From assembly GCA_949295125.1 (NCBI GenBank), contig CASFJV010000013.1, positions 1 to 52,350 of the forward strand: a DNA stretch of 52,350 nucleotides, written 5' to 3'. The position numbers were made by a program, and so were the translations under genes. The notes beneath the pieces were generated by a model. The model ran no database searches. It was not told where the DNA came from and saw only the letters and a program-made list of their open reading frames with translations. Shown here in pieces: positions 27,798 to 36,989 of the stretch (position 1 is its first letter; each line of letters starts with the position of its first letter). The DNA comes from an uncultured Spirochaetales bacterium (GTDB taxonomy: Bacteria; Spirochaetota; Spirochaetia; Sphaerochaetales; Sphaerochaetaceae).

Positions 27798-29218
27798 TTC
27801 ATCCGTCTGACCATCTCTTTCAGGAGATTGTTAACACGCTCTGCGGAGTCGGCTATGATATGCTCATTTACGGAATGAACGTCGAAAAGGTCTGGTCCGA
27901 TTGAAAGTGAATCCATTCCGTTAAGCCTCTTGTTTATTATTCCGCATTCAAGTCCTGCATGTATTGCGGTCACCTTTGGCTTCTTTCCTGTAATGTCCTT
28001 ATAGATTTTCTCAACTTCCTTTAAAAGAGGTGAGTCAGGATTCGGCTGCCATTCAGGATATCCATCGCTTTCTTCATTCTTGAATCCGAATGATGAGTAG
28101 ATTGCTTTGAGCACTTCCTTATGGTTTTCCTTTGCTGATCCGATATTGCTCCTGATTGAGTTCACTACAACCAGTGAGTTCTCTTTTGTCTCAACGATTG
28201 CCAGGTTGTTTGATGTCTCAACAATTCCCTTTATGGTTGAACTCATGGTTTTCACACCGCTTGGCGCTGTGAAAAGGGCATCCACAATCTTCTTCCTTTT
28301 CTTTGAAGGTATGATTGTCTTCGGGTTTTCAACCATTTCAAGTGTTATGATCAGGCCAGGATCGCAGTTCCTGAGCTCTCCCTGTATTTCCTTTTCAGCC
28401 TTCTCAATCTTTTTCTCAATCCTGCTGTCTGTTGATATCACGGCATAGGCAGAGGAAGGGATGACATTTCTCTTTGTTCCGCCGGAGATTTCAGAGAGGC
28501 CGAACTTGCCAAGGCTCTTTAGAGTGCGTGCAAGGATCTTGATGGCGTTTCCCCTTTCCTTGCCGATGTCTCCGCCGCTGTGTCCTCCAAGAAGGCCCTT
28601 CACTTCAATCCTGTAGCCTTTCCTGTACGGATTTGCCTCTCTCTTGAATGTTATCCCGCTCTCAAGGTCAACCCCTCCTGCACATCCGATATAGATGATG
28701 CCCTCTTCTTCACTGTCGAGGTTTATGAGACGCTTTGCACTTATTTTTGATGTGTCGAAATTGAATGCTCCGGTTAAGCCGGTCTCTTCGCTTACCGTTA
28801 TCATGATCTCAATCGGCCCGTGCTGGCTCTTGGGATCGGAAATGAGGGACAGGGCCATGGCAATTGCTATGCCATTATCTGCACCAAGGCTTGTGTCCTT
28901 TGCCCTTACTGTTTTTCCGTCATATACGATCTCTATAGGATCCTTTGTGAAATCATGGGTGCTCTCAGGTGTTTTGACACATACCATATCCATGTGTCCC
29001 TGAAGGGCAAGTGGGGCAACATTCTCATAGCCCTCAGTTGCTTTAGCATAGATGAATACGTTTCCGGTTTCATCGCGTTCTGCCCTGAATCCGTTCTCCT
29101 CTGCCCATGAGAGCAGGAAGTCTCCGATCGCTTTCTCGTTTCCGCTTTCCCTTGGAATTCTTGAGATCTCCTCAAAGATCTTCCACATTCTTTTATCTTT
29201 CAGACTGTCGTACCACAT
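27794..29218 (-). CDS. pepD: Aminoacyl-histidine dipeptidase (PepD, M20 family)
   Basis: A 474-residue zinc dipeptidase, the normal length for PepD, which hydrolyses Xaa-His and other dipeptides. Metal-site motifs are LALQGHMDMVCVK (about 71-83), DTSLGADNGIA, TVSEETGLTGAFNFD and the lid-domain GGHSGGDIGKERGNA. HAGLECGIIN and GPDLFDVHSVNE occur near the C-terminus. The ATG sits inside the end of nagA (19 bp overlap). A second gene of the nagA-pepD operon; suggests peptide scavenging. Confidence 0.93.
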   Translation of the reverse strand: MWYDSLKDKRMWKIFEEISRIPRESGNEKAIGDFLLSWAEENGFRAERDETGNVFIYAKATEGYENVAPLALQGHMDMVCVKTPESTHDFTKDPIEIVYDGKTVRAKDTSLGADNGIAIAMALSLISDPKSQHGPIEIMITVSEETGLTGAFNFDTSKISAKRLINLDSEEEGIIYIGCAGGVDLESGITFKREANPYRKGYRIEVKGLLGGHSGGDIGKERGNAIKILARTLKSLGKFGLSEISGGTKRNVIPSSAYAVISTDSRIEKKIEKAEKEIQGELRNCDPGLIITLEMVENPKTIIPSKKRKKIVDALFTAPSGVKTMSSTIKGIVETSNNLAIVETKENSLVVVNSIRSNIGSAKENHKEVLKAIYSSFGFKNEESDGYPEWQPNPDSPLLKEVEKIYKDITGKKPKVTAIHAGLECGIINKRLNGMDSLSIGPDLFDVHSVNEHIIADSAERVNNLLKEMVRRMK

Positions 29219-30309
29219 TTTATTACCTCAATTAAGTCCAGTTTATCATTTAATATAAGCAAATTTGCCTTTTTGCCAACAGCTACTGAGCCAATATCAT
29301 TTAAAGAGTATATGCGCGCTGCATTAGCACTTGTCATGTTTACCGCAGAGCGTATGCCTATGCCCCATGAGACCATGTTCCTGAAAGCCTGATGCATGTT
29401 GAGGGCTGAGCCCTGTATGAGGTCCTCATTGCCTTTTGTCACCCATAAGCCGTTCTTCAGCACTACGGGAATTCCGTTTGCCGTAAACTCTCCGCTTTCC
29501 TGTCCTGTAGGATGCAGTGAATCTGTTATGGCAACTATTTTCTCATCCCCCTTTGCTTCCAGTGCTATCTTGAATACTGCTGGATGGACATGAAGGCCAT
29601 CGGCGATTATCTCTGTTGTCATGCTGTCATCTGAGAGCACGGCACCGACCGTTCCCGGATTCCTGTGATGGAGGCCTTTCATGGCATTGAACAGGTGTGT
29701 CGCATGCCTTATTCCCATTCTTGCGCCTTCAATTGTCTCTTCATATGATGCATCAGTATGTCCGGCAAGGAGGACTATGCCCATTTTTCCTGCCTCTGCA
29801 GCAATTTCTCCTGCGCCTTCGAGTTCAGGTGCGATAGTCATTGCCTTGATAAGCCCTGGAGCTTTTGAAATGAAATGCCTGAAAAGGGCTAGGTTTGGAT
29901 CCTTCCTTCCCTCCGGATTCTGCGCTCCAATCCTTTTGGGGCTTATGAACGGACCTTCAATGTGAATCCCTTCAATGGAAGCACCAGTTTCCTTTCCTTT
30001 TGCAGCGCTTACCGCCTCAAGTGCCTTATCCATTTTCTCAACGGTATCTGTATACAGGGTCGGGAAGAAGGACGTGACGCCATACCTGATGAGCCTGCTG
30101 CTCATGCTGAGTATAGCTTCTTCACTGCAGTCTTCAGTCCCGAATCCGCCAAAGCCATGGATATGTGTGTCTAAGAAGCCCGGGATCAGGATGTTGCTTG
30201 AGCTTTTCCTGCCTGGCTTTACCTCCTTGATGATTCCATTCTCGATTGCTACATCAAAATAGCCATTGAGCGATGGAATTCCAATTCCTTTGATTGCTCT
30301 TTCATCCAT
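29200..30309 (-). CDS. nagA: N-acetylglucosamine-6-phosphate deacetylase
   Basis: A 369-residue amidohydrolase converting GlcNAc-6-phosphate to glucosamine-6-phosphate. Metal and active-site motifs: PGFLDTHIHGFGGFGTED (about 43-60), GIHIEGPFISPKRIGAQ, LLAGHTDASYEE, THLFNAMKGLHHRNPG, IADGLHVHP and ITDSLHPTG with the catalytic Asp. The ATG has no Shine-Dalgarno; a TATAAT ends 6 nt upstream, suggesting a leaderless mRNA. It heads the minus-strand run nagA-pepD-hydrolase-unknown. No nagB is visible here. Confidence 0.94.
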   Translation of the reverse strand: MDERAIKGIGIPSLNGYFDVAIENGIIKEVKPGRKSSSNILIPGFLDTHIHGFGGFGTEDCSEEAILSMSSRLIRYGVTSFFPTLYTDTVEKMDKALEAVSAAKGKETGASIEGIHIEGPFISPKRIGAQNPEGRKDPNLALFRHFISKAPGLIKAMTIAPELEGAGEIAAEAGKMGIVLLAGHTDASYEETIEGARMGIRHATHLFNAMKGLHHRNPGTVGAVLSDDSMTTEIIADGLHVHPAVFKIALEAKGDEKIVAITDSLHPTGQESGEFTANGIPVVLKNGLWVTKGNEDLIQGSALNMHQAFRNMVSWGIGIRSAVNMTSANAARIYSLNDIGSVAVGKKANLLILNDKLDLIEVIKCGTTV

Positions 30310-30315
30310 GCCTGA

Positions 30316-30344
30316 ATTATATCAAAAAAAGGAAATAAGAGGTC
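30316..30344 (-). promoter_or_regulatory. nagA promoter -10 box adjoining the start codon
   Basis: TATAAT reads at 30321-30316 on the minus strand, six bases before the nagA ATG at 30309. A weak -35 candidate (TCGACC) lies about 19 bp further upstream. The spacing implies transcription starting at the start codon. Confidence 0.5.
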
Positions 30345-30377
30345 GAGAAAATTCTGTTTTTAAAGTAAACTGGGCAT

Positions 30378-31292
30378 ATGCCAGGCTATTTATTGATAAT
30401 CAATCCAAAAGCATCAAAGGGAAAGGGAAAGGAAAAGGCAGAGACAATAAGATCTTATTTTGAAAAAGCGGGGATCAAGGCAGATATCGCATACACCCTT
30501 TCAGAAGGCCATGCAGAGACCATCGCATATGAGGCAGCCGAGAAGGGATATGAAAACATAATAGCCTGTGGCGGAGACGGATCTGTCAATGAAGTTATAA
30601 ACGGCATCATGAAAAGCGGAAAGGATGTCAGGATGGGGATCATACCTATCGGACGCGGAAATGATATCGCATGGAATTACGGAATCGGCAAGAACATGGA
30701 GGACTCTGTCAGCAGAATCATCAGAGGTGAAGGAAGAAGGGTTGATGTAGGGCTTGTCAGGGGCGGGCATTTTCCTGATGGACGGTATTTCCTCAATGGA
30801 AACGGATATGGTTTTGAGCCTCTGGTGACATTTCTTGCCATGGATTTCAAGAAGGTGAACGGGATTGTCAGCTATGTCCTGGCCTTCATCCGTATCATGA
30901 TCAATCCCCCTAAGCCGTACAGCGTGACCATAAAGACTGATGAAAAGGTTGATGAAGTGGAGACGCAGCAGATATCTGTGAGCATAGGGCGGAGGATGGG
31001 CTCAACTTTCATGCTTGCACCAAATGCAATTGTGGATGATGGATACTTTGACCTGATGTATACTGTCCATCCCTTTACACGGTTCTCCCTGATTCTTGCT
31101 GTACTGAGGTTCCTCAGAGGCACTCACCTGAAGGCAAAAAAGGATTTTGAAGGATACAGGACCAAAAAGGTTGAGATCATCAGCAGAAGGGATGACATCT
31201 CAAGCCATGTTGATGGAGAGGTTGTCAGCTATGGGGACGGAAAGGATTTCTCTGTTGAGATCATAGAGAAGGGAGTTTTTATTTTCTCCTAG
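30378..31292 (+). CDS. Diacylglycerol kinase-family lipid kinase (YegS/DgkB-like)
   Basis: A 304-residue DAGK-catalytic-family protein that phosphorylates diacylglycerol or a related lipid. Key motifs: LIINPKASKGKGKEKA at the N-terminus, the ATP-site CGGDGSVNEVINGIM (about 63-77) and PIGRGNDIAW (about 91-100), then DVGLVRGG and the C-terminal SHVDGEVV typical of lipid-kinase folds. Expected to be cytoplasmic and membrane-peripheral. No good Shine-Dalgarno is seen before the ATG. It is divergent from nagA with a 68 bp gap. Confidence 0.88.
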   Translation: MPGYLLIINPKASKGKGKEKAETIRSYFEKAGIKADIAYTLSEGHAETIAYEAAEKGYENIIACGGDGSVNEVINGIMKSGKDVRMGIIPIGRGNDIAWNYGIGKNMEDSVSRIIRGEGRRVDVGLVRGGHFPDGRYFLNGNGYGFEPLVTFLAMDFKKVNGIVSYVLAFIRIMINPPKPYSVTIKTDEKVDEVETQQISVSIGRRMGSTFMLAPNAIVDDGYFDLMYTVHPFTRFSLILAVLRFLRGTHLKAKKDFEGYRTKKVEIISRRDDISSHVDGEVVSYGDGKDFSVEIIEKGVFIFS

Positions 31293-31378
31293 ATGCCTGT
31301 CAAGTGCAAAAAATTTTATACAATTCGTTTAATTCCTTATATACTCACGAAAAGAGGGTAAAAAAATTTCATTGACTT

Positions 31379-31407
31379 TCAACAGTTTCTGATTTATTCT
31401 ATATAAT
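31379..31407 (+). promoter_or_regulatory. Probable promoter of the GH63-like gene
   Basis: TCAACA (31379-31384), 17 bp, TATAAT (31402-31407). TTGACT (31372-31377) with TATTCT (31395-31400), also 17 bp apart, overlaps it. Either would give a leader of about 40-50 nt. The preceding 80 bp hold nothing else clear. Confidence 0.6.
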
Positions 31408-31459
31408 GAGTTATAAGGTCAAAAATTGTTAGATTTTCATCAGAATAAGGAAGAAATAA

Positions 31460-32875
31460 GTGGTTAAGGATTTTGTGCCAAGAATACATTTCTACGATCA
31501 GGATTTTGTTGATATGTACGACAGGACCTGGGTGTGGATAGATGAATTATGGAAGAAAGGGGATGTCAATCCATCTTTTCCTGAAGGCTTCTATACGCAT
31601 GAATCAAGCTCCACAATTAAACTTTTTGATGTAATGCTTTCATCTCTTTTTCTTGTGTACAGTAACCAGACATACTCACCATACTCAATGGTTGATTTCT
31701 TCTACGCAAGGCAGAGGGAAGACGGCGCAATTGCGTCAGCTTATGATATCAACACGCTAGAGCCGGTCTATAGTGATGATAACCCGCTAGGGCTTACCCT
31801 TCCTCTTTTCCCTTATGTGGAATATGTCTTCTACCATAAGATAGGGAACAAGAAGAGGCTGAAAGATGTTGTGCCATTCATTGAAAAGTATTTTGAGTGG
31901 CTGAAAGCGAATTTCCAGGCTCCCAACGGCCTTTATTGCGTACCTTATCCGGCAACCGAAATGAAGGATCTTGAGAGGGAAGGTGCAAAATATACTGTCG
32001 ATTTCAACTCAATGGTTGCAATCGCTGCATTATATATGGCAAATATCGGGGATATCCTGAACGACAAGGAGCTTGCTTTCCGCTATAAGAGGATATACTT
32101 CTCCCTGAAGACCAGAATCAACGGTATGATGTGGGATCCTGAGACAAGGTTCTACTATGATCTTGATGATAGCGAGAACATCATCAGGAATCCTCATATC
32201 GGAGGATTCTATACGATGCTTGCGGAGATCCCGAATGATGAGTATGCATCATTCCTGATTGAAAAGCTCAGGGATGACAGCGAGTTTGGTACGGAGAACC
32301 CGTTCCCGACAGTCCCAAGGTCAAGCAAGTACTATACGCCTAAGGGGAATGGATATAAGTGCGGAACTGTACCATTCTGCACATATATTGTGATCAGGGG
32401 ACTGATGAACTACGGTTCATTCGTCTTTGCACGTGAATGCGCAATCAGGCATATGTACTACATCCTTGACACCCTGCATCCGGATCAGGAGGTGATGGGT
32501 GAGACATACGAGATATACAGGCCTGAGAGTGAAGGGGCTGCAGATGGGGGATGCGAGAACAGGAAACGCTATCTTCCTATGCTTGGCCTTGTTACCATTA
32601 CTCTCACTATAGAGAATATCGTAGGCCTTGATATCTCCCTTCCAAGGAAGACTGTGTACTGGACTATGCAGGCTCTTGAGGAGATGGGTATTGAGAAGCT
32701 GTCCCTGAAGAAGAACAATATCACGATACTTTCGAATAAGAATGCAAGAGGCTGGGAGATAAGGCTTGAGAGTGAGAAGCTCTACTATTTCACCATCCAC
32801 ATTCTTGATGAGGATAAGAAGAAAACACTTCCGATTCCGAGCGGAAAGTGTTCAATGCTTATCGATAAGCTGTAA
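31460..32875 (+). CDS. GH63/trehalase-like (alpha/alpha)6 glycoside hydrolase
   Basis: A 471-residue protein with no signal peptide. The pattern of paired helices and sequences such as YDINTLEPVYSDDNPLGLTLPLF, RINGMMWDPETRFYYDLDD, and MGETYEIYRPESEGAADGG fits the catalytic (alpha/alpha)6 barrel of GH63 and mannosylglycerate-hydrolase-like enzymes; the Glu/Asp in DPETRFYYDLD and ETYEIYRPESEG are likely acid/base residues. Substrate unknown, probably an alpha-glucosyl or alpha-mannosyl compound. Starts at GTG with AAGGAAG 8 nt upstream. A binding protein and two permeases follow. Confidence 0.72.
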   Translation: MVKDFVPRIHFYDQDFVDMYDRTWVWIDELWKKGDVNPSFPEGFYTHESSSTIKLFDVMLSSLFLVYSNQTYSPYSMVDFFYARQREDGAIASAYDINTLEPVYSDDNPLGLTLPLFPYVEYVFYHKIGNKKRLKDVVPFIEKYFEWLKANFQAPNGLYCVPYPATEMKDLEREGAKYTVDFNSMVAIAALYMANIGDILNDKELAFRYKRIYFSLKTRINGMMWDPETRFYYDLDDSENIIRNPHIGGFYTMLAEIPNDEYASFLIEKLRDDSEFGTENPFPTVPRSSKYYTPKGNGYKCGTVPFCTYIVIRGLMNYGSFVFARECAIRHMYYILDTLHPDQEVMGETYEIYRPESEGAADGGCENRKRYLPMLGLVTITLTIENIVGLDISLPRKTVYWTMQALEEMGIEKLSLKKNNITILSNKNARGWEIRLESEKLYYFTIHILDEDKKKTLPIPSGKCSMLIDKL

Positions 32876-32908
32876 TGACGGACCATCGATGCGGTGGCCT
32901 CTTTTTTT

Positions 32909-34426
32909 ATGATGAAGAAGATACTTTTAGTTTTGGCAATCACAGCTGCCCTCCTTTCATGCAGTGGTGAAGAAAAGGACGGCAGCACACTCAATATTGC
33001 AGTCAGCCAGGATGTTGCGACACTCGATGTGATGAAATCCACAAGCAGGGTTCTCAGGGATATCCTGGTAGGACATGTATATGAAAAGCTGTTTGTACTC
33101 AGTGATGGGAATCTTATCGGAGAGCTTGCAACAGGATATGAGCTCAGCGGGGATGGAAAGACGCTGAGGATAGATCTGAGGGATGATGCAGTCATGCATG
33201 ATGGCTCTGCAATGACCGAAAGGGATGTGGCATCTTCCCTCAACAGGTACATAGAGTGCTATGATGCTGCACTGAGCATGGTTGGGGATGCAAGGTTTTC
33301 TGCAGGTGATGGATATGTGTCAATAAGTGCTGAAAACACGCTGTATCTTTTTCCATATCTTCTCGCCTCAAGTCCGCAGAGTGCCGTAATAACCAAGGAA
33401 AGCGCACTTGAGGAAAATGAGTATGGCCTTATTACTGAGATAATCGGAACAGGGCCTTATGTCCTTGAATCCTTTGTCCCCGGCTCAGAAGTCACGCTTT
33501 CCAGGTTTGATGGCTATGTTCCATATGGAGAGGAGAGAAAAGGGCTTGGCGGGATAAAGCATGCATATGCAGATAAGATAGTGTTCAATGTGGTTGCTGA
33601 ACCCGCAATAAGGACGCTGGGACTCCAGAAAGGGGACTATGATTTCATAAATGACGTGATGAGCTATGATATCCCAGCCCTTTCCTCTGATGAGGATATC
33701 GCCCTGATCGGAGGGGAGGAAAGCGGCTCGATAGCCCTTGTCTTCAACAAGAAAAGCAGGCTTGGATCGGATGTGCACTTCAGGAGGGCTGTTGCCTATG
33801 CATCAGATTACGATAGCCTGATGAAGGCATGCTATGGAGACTCAGGATACAGCATCCACTCAGACTATATGGAAAAGGAACAGGAACTTTTTTCTGTGGA
33901 AGGGGATCCGTATCTGGAGCAGGATCTTGCCCTGGCTGCTGAAGAGCTTGAAAAATCCGGCTATGACGGGCAGGCCTTCAGGATACTTACATCAAACCTG
34001 TCAAACCTGGACAGGATAGCGGTTGCCCTTGTCAGTGATCTGAATGAAGTCGGGATAAAGACGGAAATAACAGTGACTGACTGGGTTGGTTTCCTCTCTG
34101 AAAGGAATAATGAAGAAAGCTATGACCTCTTCATATCCGCTTTCTCTTCCGTACCCCTTCCTGATATGAAGCTCTATTTCGGGGAAAACTATCCCGGATG
34201 GTATGAAAGTGAAGAGAAGGATGAAATCCTTTCCAGGCTCAGGAGCGCTGAGAGCATTGATGAGGCATCTGCAATCTGGCAGGAGGCACAGCACTATTTC
34301 TGGTCAGAAGTACCTGTGATCATTAGCGGACATTATAGTACAATCAATGCATCAAGATCAGATATTACTGGCATAATAGCAGAGGATGGTAACCATTTTT
34401 ACAATGCAAGAAGGATTGAGGAATAA
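32909..34426 (+). CDS. Family 5 extracellular solute-binding lipoprotein (peptide-type ABC)
   Basis: A protein of about 505 residues. The start MMKKILLVLAITAALLSC is a lipoprotein signal: basic N-terminus, hydrophobic core and lipobox LLSC, so the mature protein begins at that Cys. The rest is an SBP_bac_5 (DppA/OppA) fold with the signature VYEKLFVLSDG...ELATGYELSGDGKTLRIDLRDDAVMHDGSAMTERDV. It binds peptides or a similar solute outside the inner membrane. A GTG at 32894 would add five residues; I prefer the ATG pair at 32909/32912. A GC-rich hairpin plus a run of eight T directly precedes it and could reduce read-through from the glycosidase gene. The next gene overlaps it. Confidence 0.88.
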   Translation: MMKKILLVLAITAALLSCSGEEKDGSTLNIAVSQDVATLDVMKSTSRVLRDILVGHVYEKLFVLSDGNLIGELATGYELSGDGKTLRIDLRDDAVMHDGSAMTERDVASSLNRYIECYDAALSMVGDARFSAGDGYVSISAENTLYLFPYLLASSPQSAVITKESALEENEYGLITEIIGTGPYVLESFVPGSEVTLSRFDGYVPYGEERKGLGGIKHAYADKIVFNVVAEPAIRTLGLQKGDYDFINDVMSYDIPALSSDEDIALIGGEESGSIALVFNKKSRLGSDVHFRRAVAYASDYDSLMKACYGDSGYSIHSDYMEKEQELFSVEGDPYLEQDLALAAEELEKSGYDGQAFRILTSNLSNLDRIAVALVSDLNEVGIKTEITVTDWVGFLSERNNEESYDLFISAFSSVPLPDMKLYFGENYPGWYESEEKDEILSRLRSAESIDEASAIWQEAQHYFWSEVPVIISGHYSTINASRSDITGIIAEDGNHFYNARRIEE

Positions 34427-35348
34427 AATAGCAAAAGAGATATTTTTCTTGCTCATTGCATTTTTCACCGTATCTATTCTTGTCTTTTCCCTCTCTTCTT
34501 TCTCTTCCGGGAATATATACTATTTCATCCTTGGAGAGAGTGCGGACAGCACCAGGATTGCGGAGTTTGAGGATGATGAGCCGTTCCTGCTGAGCTACTT
34601 TGAATTCCTGAAGGATTTCTTCACCCTTGACTGGGGAGAAAACTTACAGGGCTACAGCATACTTGATCTTGTGAGGGAGAGATCTGCAGTGACTCTTGAG
34701 ATAATGCTCATAACGCTTATTATCTCAATTCCCCTTTCCGTAGTGCTTTCATGCCTCTCCATAAGGAAGGAGCATGGCCTGCTGGACAGGGCAACCGATC
34801 TTGCGATGCTCACCGTTTTCAGCCTCCCGTCATTTTCCATCGCTTTCTTCCTTATCCTTGTTTTCTCTTTTTATATCCCAGTTTTCCCGATAAGCGGATA
34901 TATCAGCATGGAGACTTCCATTTCCGGCAATCTCAGGACAGTCTTCCTTCCTTCCCTTGCCCTTTCAGTCATGCATACTTCGCTTTATGTGAGGGTCCTG
35001 AAGAAAAGCCTGTCCAGAGAGATGGGGAAAAACTACATAAGGGGGGCCATAGCCAGAGGGAAAAGGGCGGACTATATCGTATTCAGCGAGGCGCTCAGGC
35101 CCGCATCAGTCTCCCTTATTGCGCTTTCAGGGCAGTCGGCATCCACCTTGATTGCCGGCTCTGCCGTTACAGAGACTGTATTCTCAATACCAGGGCTTGG
35201 AAGCCTGATTGTCAGCGCGGCGATGCAGCGTGATGTGAAGACAGCAACGATCATCCTGATGCTTGTTGCCATTGCCGTGTCTGTTATTGGAGTGGCATCA
35301 AGAATCATCTGCCTTGCTGTGGATCCAAGGGGCGTGGGCAATGAATAA
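34404..35348 (+). CDS. ABC permease, DppB/OppB type
   Basis: An integral membrane permease of about 314 residues with roughly six hydrophobic segments, the first at about 12-32. The EAA-type loop is seen as GKNYIRGAIARGKRADYIVFSEALRPASVSLIAL (about 205-238), and the C-terminus has VTETVFSIPGLGSL. It pairs with the next gene to form the transport channel. The start is uncertain: ATG 34386 or 34404 and a TTG at 34416 all lie within the end of the upstream gene, so translation is coupled. No ATP-binding subunits occur in this cluster. Confidence 0.85.
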   Translation: MQEGLRNKIAKEIFFLLIAFFTVSILVFSLSSFSSGNIYYFILGESADSTRIAEFEDDEPFLLSYFEFLKDFFTLDWGENLQGYSILDLVRERSAVTLEIMLITLIISIPLSVVLSCLSIRKEHGLLDRATDLAMLTVFSLPSFSIAFFLILVFSFYIPVFPISGYISMETSISGNLRTVFLPSLALSVMHTSLYVRVLKKSLSREMGKNYIRGAIARGKRADYIVFSEALRPASVSLIALSGQSASTLIAGSAVTETVFSIPGLGSLIVSAAMQRDVKTATIILMLVAIAVSVIGVASRIICLAVDPRGVGNE

Positions 35349-36111
35349 GAGGAAATTCCTTATCCCTTTCTCCCTCCTTATGCTTATTCTTGCCCTATGC
35401 GCTTTTTTTGCTGGATTTTCTGATGTTGATCTGGATAATGCGCTTTCACCATTCTCCCTTTCCCATCCTCTTGGAACAGATATCTATGGAAGGGATCTGC
35501 TGGAACGCCTGGCGCTTGGCACCCTGATTTCAACCTGCCTTGCCTTCTGCATCACAGCCATTTCTGCAGTCTTAGGCGTGTGCCTTGGCTTTCTCATGTC
35601 CAAATCAGGTATTCTCTCATTCATATCCACATCATTCTCGAATGTGCTCAAAAGCCTGAGCTCGGTAATTGTTGCTCTTTTCCTTTCTGCGATATTCGGA
35701 CCTGGATTCATGATCCTCATTATTTCCATAAGCCTGAGCCATATCCCTAACATAGCCAGAACGGCATCATCAAGGATAGCGGTAATAAGGAATGAGGAGT
35801 TTGTGCTTTATGCAAGATCGGAAGGAATGGGGAATGCTGAGATATATATCCGCCATATCCTTCCCCACATAAGGGGAGAGATCCTGGCACAGAGCCTTTC
35901 AGTATTCTCTTCATCCATCCTGACAGAATCTGCTCTCTCTTTCCTGGGGGCCGGAATTCCTGTTCTCTATCCGTCTCTTGGATCAATCATGGCAGATGGT
36001 AGGGCTCTTTTGCTGAGCTATCCGAGATTTATCCTGATCCCTTCTGCCATCATTATGGCTGTTTCGCTGCTCATTCACCTGATGAGCCGCTCCCTAGAGC
36101 TTGATCCTTGA
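35341..36111 (+). CDS. ABC permease, DppC/OppC type
   Basis: A 256-residue second permease with six predicted membrane segments. DppC-like features: the short N-terminal anchor KRKFLIPFSLLMLILALCA, PLGTDIYGRDLLERLALGT, the EAA loop RNEEFVLYARSEGMGNAEIYIRHILPHI and ILTESALSFLGAGIP. I start at the ATG at 35341, which overlaps the preceding stop by 8 bp; the frame is open from 35263 but that would overlap the neighbour extensively. Its 3' end overlaps convergent recR by 18 bp. The ATPases must come from elsewhere in the genome. Confidence 0.86.
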   Translation: MNKRKFLIPFSLLMLILALCAFFAGFSDVDLDNALSPFSLSHPLGTDIYGRDLLERLALGTLISTCLAFCITAISAVLGVCLGFLMSKSGILSFISTSFSNVLKSLSSVIVALFLSAIFGPGFMILIISISLSHIPNIARTASSRIAVIRNEEFVLYARSEGMGNAEIYIRHILPHIRGEILAQSLSVFSSSILTESALSFLGAGIPVLYPSLGSIMADGRALLLSYPRFILIPSAIIMAVSLLIHLMSRSLELDP

Positions 36112-36681
36112 CTTCAATGACCTCATAAGTGTTGTCTTGTCCGCATATCCAAGATCCCCTCCTATTGGAAGGCCGGATGCAAGTCGTGTTACATTCAGCT
36201 TTCTGTCTTCAAGAAGCCTTTTTATGTAAAGTGCTGTGGTATCCCCTTCTTCTGTGGGATTGGTTGCGATGATTATTTCCTTGAAATTGCCACTGTCGAT
36301 CCTCTCAAGCAGCTCTTTTATCCTGAGCTTGTCCGGTCCGATGCCGTTGAGTGGATTTATTGCCCCTCCCAGCACATGGAAAAGCCCGTTATATATTCCT
36401 GCCTGGTTTATGGTGACCGTGTCCTGGCTTTCCTCAACCACCATCAGCTCAGTCCTGTCGCGTTTCTCAGATTTGCAGAACTCACAGATATCATCTTCCG
36501 TATAGCTTCCGCAGACAGGGCATGGATGGATCTTTTCCTGGATGGATGCGATCCTTTCTGCCAGGGCCCTGTTATATGTCGGGTCGCTTTTCAGCAGGTA
36601 GTAGCTGAGGCGCAGTGCGGATTTCTCTCCCATGCCCGGAAGTTTCTTAATCAGGCGGGCAAGATCTTCAATCGCATTCAC
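36094..36681 (-). CDS. recR: Recombination protein RecR
   Basis: A 195-residue ring-forming mediator that with RecF/RecO loads RecA. N-terminal helix-hairpin-helix (LIKKLPGMGEKSALRL), C4 zinc finger (CPVCGSYTEDDICEFC, about 54-69) and a Toprim domain (MVVEESQD and IIATNPTEEGDTTALYI) with TRLASGLPIGGDLGYAD at the end. Start overlaps the ybaB stop by 4 bp (ATGA). Third gene of dnaX-ybaB-recR. Confidence 0.96.
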   Translation of the reverse strand: MNAIEDLARLIKKLPGMGEKSALRLSYYLLKSDPTYNRALAERIASIQEKIHPCPVCGSYTEDDICEFCKSEKRDRTELMVVEESQDTVTINQAGIYNGLFHVLGGAINPLNGIGPDKLRIKELLERIDSGNFKEIIIATNPTEEGDTTALYIKRLLEDRKLNVTRLASGLPIGGDLGYADKTTLMRSLKSRIKL

Positions 36682-36989
36682 TTGCTGAACTCCATCTTGT
36701 CGAGGGGAAGCATTCTTCTTGCCCTCTCTTCTATGATAGCTGTGAGTTTTGTGATTGCTTCGTTGAATGCGCTCTGTATCAGCACTTCGGCCATATCCTT
36801 CTGCTGCTTGTCCAGTATCACAGGATTGATATTCAAGGAGACTACCTGGAATTTTCCATTGACTGTCACTTCCACAAGTCCTGCGCCTGCAGATCCTGTT
36901 GCCGTGAGTTTCTGGACCTCATCACTCGTCTCCTTCATATATTTCTCTATCTGGCCCAACTGTTTCATCATTTCGAACGGGTTTAACAC
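36678..36989 (-). CDS. ybaB: YbaB/EbfC nucleoid-associated protein
   Basis: A 103-residue DNA-binding protein that forms tweezer-like dimers. The N-terminal coiled coil (PFEMMKQLGQIEKYMKETSDEVQKL), the GSAGAGLVEVTVNGKF core and VSLNINP are family signatures. Starts at GTG with GAGGAG 9 nt upstream and overlaps the end of dnaX by 68 bp in another frame, a long overlap even for this conserved pair. It links dnaX and recR in one operon. Confidence 0.93.
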   Translation of the reverse strand: MLNPFEMMKQLGQIEKYMKETSDEVQKLTATGSAGAGLVEVTVNGKFQVVSLNINPVILDKQQKDMAEVLIQSAFNEAITKLTAIIEERARRMLPLDKMEFSK

